This document shows, piece after piece, positions 44,352-48,295 of a stretch of 48,295 bases of DNA. This stretch comes from an uncultured Clostridia bacterium (GTDB taxonomy: Bacteria > Bacillota > Clostridia > TANB77 > CAG-508). Numbering within the stretch: position 1 is the stretch's first letter; each line of letters begins with the position of its first letter. A program made the position numbers and the translations under genes. Below the pieces are notes generated by a model that saw only the letters and a list, made by a program, of their open reading frames with translations, had not been told where the DNA came from and did no database searches. Location of the stretch: the NCBI GenBank assembly GCA_948485625.1, contig CAOMRW010000013.1, positions 1 through 48,295 on the forward strand. Reading direction: 5' to 3'.

Positions 44352-44618
44352 ATGTCAACAGATATGATGGTTAGAGGATGTTCCAGTCGCAGTGCATTTA
44401 TTTACAGTGCTCCAATTGAGCAGGTATGTAGCAAATGCCAAGGCACCTGTTGGAAAGGGAACGACAATAATTTTGAAACACAGGCAGCAGCAAGGGAAAT
44501 GTTTGGATTCACACCTTACAAATGCGTAAACGACTGCAATGGACGTCCCAGATGTCCATACGCTTATGAGAACAACTCTCGTAACCACAGCAGTTCAGTC
44601 ACAATTTCAATCAAATAA
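44352..44618 (+). CDS. 88-aa cysteine-rich protein
   Basis: The ATG at 44352 follows an AAAGGA site. Cysteines are arranged VCSKCQGTCW and KCVNDCNGRPRCPY, which suggests a metal-binding (zinc or iron) fold; another Cys lies in RGCSSRS. The rest is polar. Base composition is clearly more G+C-rich than its surroundings. Near-consensus promoter and strong terminator mark it as a separately and highly expressed transcript. No family recognised. Confidence 0.7.
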   Translation: MSTDMMVRGCSSRSAFIYSAPIEQVCSKCQGTCWKGNDNNFETQAAAREMFGFTPYKCVNDCNGRPRCPYAYENNSRNHSSSVTISIK

Positions 44619-44624
44619 TCTTTT

Positions 44625-44660
44625 GGGAGAGATACTAATCTCTCCCCCTTTCTTTTTTTT
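44625..44660. terminator. Rho-independent terminator after the Cys-rich gene
   Basis: GGGAGAGAT (44625-44633), ACTA loop, ATCTCTCCC (44638-44646) and a long T-rich run. It also ends where the convergent topB gene ends. Confidence 0.88.
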
Positions 44661-46620
44661 ACATTTTCACTACTAATTTATTAAATTTAGAATTAATATA
44701 ATTCTCCAATTTATTCATAAAAATATCTGGCTCAATTTCCCTTTTTGCAACCATATCTAAACCTTTCTCCCAACTAGCAGTAAGTTTAGGATTAAGCATA
44801 TCTGGCATAGAACCATAAACAATATCAAAAATAATTTCTCCCTTATTAGTAGGAGTAACAATTTGAGTCTTCTTATTTATATCAATATATTTAATTTTCT
44901 CCAATTTTTCAATAATACCACCTCTTGTAGCACTAGTTCCTATTCCTGCACCTTTAATCTGTTCACGAAGTTCTTCATCCTCAATTAACTTACCTGCATT
45001 TTCCATAGCAAGAATAAGTGAACCTGAATTATATCTTGATGGAGGTGATGTTTCGGCCTCTTTCGTTTCATAATTTACAACAGTTAATTTTTGACCCTTT
45101 TTTAAATTTTTTAAGATTTCTAAGCTTGTGTCATCTGTCTTATCCACATTTTTTTCATTTTCTGTGGAATCTTTACTTTCTTTATCTTGTCTTTTATCAA
45201 TTGTTTTTGCAATTTCCAAATAACCTTGATTTACACAAACTCTACCACTAGCATAAAATGTTTCATTATCTACATTTATAGTAACTTGAACTTTATTATA
45301 TTCAGCAGGAGGATAAAAAATTGCCAAAAATCTTTTTACAATAAGTTTATAAATCTGTTTTTGTAACTCTGGTAATTTATCATAATTTTCATATCCTTGT
45401 CCTGTTGGAATAATTGCATAATGATCTGTAATTTTACTATCATTAACATATTTAGTTTTAGCTAAATTATTTGTTGGATATTTTTCATCAACCATTTTCT
45501 TTATATATCCTTGAACTTCTTCATCTTTATAACCTTTAGCAATACCATTCAAATTCTTAGAAATCTCTTTTGCAACTGCTGTTGATAAAACTCTTGCATC
45601 AGTTCTTGGATATGTTACTAATTTTTTTTCATATAAATTCTGAATTATCTCCAAAGTTTCATCTGGTTTTATTTTAAATCTCTTTGTACATTCATTTTGT
45701 ATTTCTGCCAAATTAAATAATAATGGAGCATTCTCTTTTTGTTTTGACTTTTTTAGTTCAGTAATAATTGCATCTTTTCCTTGAAGTGAAATTATAAAAT
45801 CTTTTGCTTTTTTTTCATCTTTAAAACCTGTCTCATTATATAATAATGGTGTTTCAAAAACTTTCGATTTTTCATTTACTTTCCACTCAGCTTTAAAAGA
45901 TGAATTTTCATCCCCGAATTCTCCTATTATTTTATAATATTTAGTCTTAACAAAGTTTCTAATCTCTCTTTCTCTTGATACTATCATACCTAAAACACAA
46001 GTCATAACTCTTCCAACTGAAATTGACGCTTTTTCTTCATTTATCTTGGTAGCTAAACTTCTTCCATGTGTTATTGATAATAATCTTGAAAAATTAATTC
46101 CTATTAAATAATCCTCTTTTGCCCTTAAATATGCACTATCTGACAAACTATCATATTCTGACTGGTCTTTTGCCTCTCTTATTCCTCTTAATATTTCTTC
46201 TTCTGTCTGTGAATCTATCCAAACCCTTTTTATTTTTGCATTTGGATTTGGCTTTGCCATCATCATTACTAATCTTTGTATATATTCTCCTTCTCTTCCT
46301 GAGTCTCCTGCATTATATATTTCTTCAACATCTTCTCTTTTCATTAAGCTTTGTACAACATTAAATTGATTTTGAACATTCGGTATTATTTCATATTTCC
46401 AATCCTTTGGAATAAAAGGAAGTGTATCTAATCTCCAAAACTTCAATTTTTCATCATATTTATCTGGATAACTCATTGTTACTAAATGTCCTACACACCA
46501 TGTAATTATCCAATTTTCTGATTCTAAATATCCATTTTTTCTATTTGTATTTATTTTAAGAGCTTTTGCAAACTCCATTGCTACTGATGGCTTTTCTGTT
46601 ATTAATAATTTTTTGCCCAT
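44659..46620 (-). CDS. topB: DNA topoisomerase III
   Basis: Type IA topoisomerase that decatenates and unknots DNA by single-strand passage. 653 aa. TOPRIM motif NAGDSGREGEY (D106), active-site Tyr in VTYPRTDAR at about 337, and SVGRVMTCVLGMIV. Length is close to that of clostridial and plasmid TopB; no C-terminal zinc fingers are seen. The start codon is 5 bp after the stop of an HD-domain gene, so it is probably the third gene of an HD-HD-topB operon. Confidence 0.95.
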   Translation of the reverse strand: MGKKLLITEKPSVAMEFAKALKINTNRKNGYLESENWIITWCVGHLVTMSYPDKYDEKLKFWRLDTLPFIPKDWKYEIIPNVQNQFNVVQSLMKREDVEEIYNAGDSGREGEYIQRLVMMMAKPNPNAKIKRVWIDSQTEEEILRGIREAKDQSEYDSLSDSAYLRAKEDYLIGINFSRLLSITHGRSLATKINEEKASISVGRVMTCVLGMIVSREREIRNFVKTKYYKIIGEFGDENSSFKAEWKVNEKSKVFETPLLYNETGFKDEKKAKDFIISLQGKDAIITELKKSKQKENAPLLFNLAEIQNECTKRFKIKPDETLEIIQNLYEKKLVTYPRTDARVLSTAVAKEISKNLNGIAKGYKDEEVQGYIKKMVDEKYPTNNLAKTKYVNDSKITDHYAIIPTGQGYENYDKLPELQKQIYKLIVKRFLAIFYPPAEYNKVQVTINVDNETFYASGRVCVNQGYLEIAKTIDKRQDKESKDSTENEKNVDKTDDTSLEILKNLKKGQKLTVVNYETKEAETSPPSRYNSGSLILAMENAGKLIEDEELREQIKGAGIGTSATRGGIIEKLEKIKYIDINKKTQIVTPTNKGEIIFDIVYGSMPDMLNPKLTASWEKGLDMVAKREIEPDIFMNKLENYINSKFNKLVVKM

Positions 46621-46625
46621 TTACA

Positions 46626-47399
46626 TTAATCATCCTTTTTTTCTTCTATATATTTTTTTGTTATTTCATATATTTCTTCAATTCTATCTTTTGTTTTCTT
46701 ATCATTAAATGAAAATCTATTATATAATTTATCTAAATATTTATTATCTACAATTACTTTTACACTTTGCTTAAAATATAAATTAAATACATATGTAAAA
46801 TGTATTGCTAGCAAATCTACTCCTGTTCTAACCTTATTATAACTAATTAATTTATTTTCAATAAAATCTTCATATACTTCATCTGTCATTTTCTCATTAG
46901 ATAAATCTTCTTTATACCATACTTCCTCTTTTTTAGCTATTGTTAAAACATAGAAAATATCAATTTTATCTGCATCTCTTATAATTTTTGCATGTAAATT
47001 TTCTCTTTCTGATAAACCTTCTTCTATTTGCATTCTATTATGATTTAAAATTGACAATCTAATAATTCTATCATATTCATCATTCTTTAGAAATTTTCTT
47101 ATTAGTCCATCTTCAAATAAAACTTTTATACCATATTCTGCATGATTTATACTATCTCTGTCTAAAAATGTATTATAAACTCTTATTTGTTCAAATCTTC
47201 CTATATCATGTAATAAACCTATTAATTCAGCAAGTTCAACATCCTCTTGGTCCAATCCTAAATCTTCTGCTAATTTCTTTGCTATTTGTGATACTCTTTC
47301 AATATGAGCAACTTTTATTTTTACTTTCTCAACATTCGGATTATAATTACTAATATATTCCTTAAATACTTTTTTAGCTTCTTTTATATCTATTGCCAA
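46626..47399 (-). CDS. HD-domain protein (paralogue 1 of a tandem pair)
   Basis: 257 aa. The start is TTG at 47399, eight bases after AAGGAG. HD motif in IGLLHDIGRFEQIR at about 70-83, followed by INHAEYGIKVLFE, ILNHNRMQI and IIRDADKIDIFY, a full H...HD...H...D set, so an active metal phosphohydrolase is likely. About one base separates it from the upstream paralogue. Substrate unknown. Confidence 0.85.
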   Translation of the reverse strand: MAIDIKEAKKVFKEYISNYNPNVEKVKIKVAHIERVSQIAKKLAEDLGLDQEDVELAELIGLLHDIGRFEQIRVYNTFLDRDSINHAEYGIKVLFEDGLIRKFLKNDEYDRIIRLSILNHNRMQIEEGLSERENLHAKIIRDADKIDIFYVLTIAKKEEVWYKEDLSNEKMTDEVYEDFIENKLISYNKVRTGVDLLAIHFTYVFNLYFKQSVKVIVDNKYLDKLYNRFSFNDKKTKDRIEEIYEITKKYIEEKKDD

Positions 47400-47400
47400 T

Positions 47401-48180
47401 CTACTTTCTCCTTACTTTTTCATTTATATATATATTAGATACCTTTCTTATTTCATTAATTTTATATTTTGTTTCTTCATCTTTAAAATCAAATCTATCT
47501 AATATTTTATTTATATAATCATTTTTTACTAAAATTTTAAAACTTTCTTCAAAGTTGATATCATATATAAATGCTATTACACTAATGACATTATCTACAG
47601 TATGAATATTAGAACTATTTTTTCTTCTTTTTATCTGTGTTTTATTTCTAAATTGTGTTTCAATATCTTTAGAAATTTTTGAATTACCTATCTGTTCTTC
47701 TAAATCACTCCAAAACATTTCTACCGCTTCATAGAATATATCTATTTTATCTGCATCTCTAATTATTTTAGAATATAATAGTTCTTCTTCATTTAGATTG
47801 TCATCAATTTTGTATTTATTATGATTTTTTATTGCTATTTTTATCAAATCATCATACTTATCAGAAATAACATATTTTCTAATATCTTCATCAAGTATTT
47901 TCAATGCATAGTCTCCATGGTCAAAACTTTGTAAATCATTAAAAGTATTAAATTGTGTATATTGTTCAAACCTGGCTATGTCATGTAATAATCCTATTAA
48001 AGTTGCAACTTTAATTTGTTCACAATTTAATCCTAAACTATTAGCAATTTGTTCTGATATTTGCATTACTCTTAATGAATGAATTTGTTTTCTCTTTATA
48101 TTTTCATTTTTTAAATCAAATCTTTTTGTATATTTTAAAAATTCTTCTCTTGCTATATCTAAATCTATATCTATATTCAT
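47401..48180 (-). CDS. HD-domain protein (paralogue 2 of a tandem pair)
   Basis: The ATG at 48180 follows AGGTGAG; an in-frame GTG lies at 48189. About 259 aa. It matches paralogue 1 throughout: LIGLLHDIARFEQYTQFNTF, FDHGDYALKIL, IKNHNKYKID and IIRDADKIDIFYE. The two are evidently a tandem duplication. The region upstream to the window edge (48181-48295) holds no visible gene. Confidence 0.85.
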   Translation of the reverse strand: MNIDIDLDIAREEFLKYTKRFDLKNENIKRKQIHSLRVMQISEQIANSLGLNCEQIKVATLIGLLHDIARFEQYTQFNTFNDLQSFDHGDYALKILDEDIRKYVISDKYDDLIKIAIKNHNKYKIDDNLNEEELLYSKIIRDADKIDIFYEAVEMFWSDLEEQIGNSKISKDIETQFRNKTQIKRRKNSSNIHTVDNVISVIAFIYDINFEESFKILVKNDYINKILDRFDFKDEETKYKINEIRKVSNIYINEKVRRK

Positions 48181-48295
48181 ATTTCTCACCTATCTGAAAT
48201 TCTACCACAAAACATTTTATTTTTAAAGTACTATTATCACTATTTGTAATTAATTTTTGATAATGTCATAGTAAAATTAACATTTGATTATGTCA

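Overview
The window is very A+T-rich DNA (by eye about 25-30% G+C) with Shine-Dalgarno sites of the AGGAGG type and a gene set typical of a low-G+C Gram-positive bacterium: an anaerobic Clostridia-like member of the Bacillota. Pointers are CdaA diadenylate cyclase, ClpE-type unfoldase, manganese-dependent pyrophosphatase, TagO-type lipid-linked sugar transferase carrying a rubredoxin tail, Hsp33, ComEC and pseudopilin-like proteins. Several short, possibly misassigned starts were moved to the nearest codon with a proper ribosome binding site.

Layout. 0.1-4.6 kb: truA, cdaA, a 49-aa membrane peptide and pyrimidine-nucleoside phosphorylase (all minus), a small plus-strand membrane protein with its own promoter and terminator, then rnhB. 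4.6-7.3 kb: two pseudopilin-like proteins, the larger ending in a formylglycine-generating-enzyme/C-type-lectin-like domain. 7.6-14.9 kb: htrA, an unknown three-gene cluster, a DUF4163/RsiV-like membrane protein, clpE and pgsA. 14.9-17.2 kb: small membrane proteins and a hicA(frameshifted)-hicB pair. 17.2-25.3 kb: comEC, an SH3-NlpC/P60 cell-wall hydrolase, ppaC, hslO, tagO-rubredoxin and rpiB. 25.6-27.7 kb: alpha/beta hydrolase divergent from a TetR regulator, then VanZ-like.

27.8-36.2 kb is an accessory island: a RhuM-Fic protein, a tyrosine recombinase, a diversity-generating retroelement (DGR), two small membrane proteins and a nitrate/sulfonate-type ABC importer. The DGR is the main discovery. 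A 126-bp template repeat (30237-30362) and a 126-bp variable repeat (31836-31961, the 3' end of the 31829-32500 gene) differ at 21 positions; 20 of these are adenines in the template (sense strand of the target gene), and the other is one silent C/T change. Between them lie an Avd-like gene and a DGR-type reverse transcriptase (LGNYTSQ and YMDD motifs). Both are broken: Avd by one frameshift, the reverse transcriptase by two frameshifts and one amber codon. The system has evidently worked recently but looks disabled in this copy. Other accessory genes (hicA, ABC permease, ABC binding protein) also carry single-base frameshifts, whereas the long housekeeping genes do not.

36.3-48.2 kb: a SinR-like regulator, an Rpn-nuclease-like remnant, two SPOUT RNA methyltransferases (trmL and a TrmH-family gene), a coiled-coil protein of foreign look, mfd, an HD-domain protein, a Cys-rich 88-aa protein under a consensus promoter, topB and two tandem HD-domain paralogues. 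Three near-identical long palindromes (5.3, 8.9, 23.5 kb) sit at gene ends, where they probably serve as terminators. No tRNA, rRNA or CRISPR array was seen.
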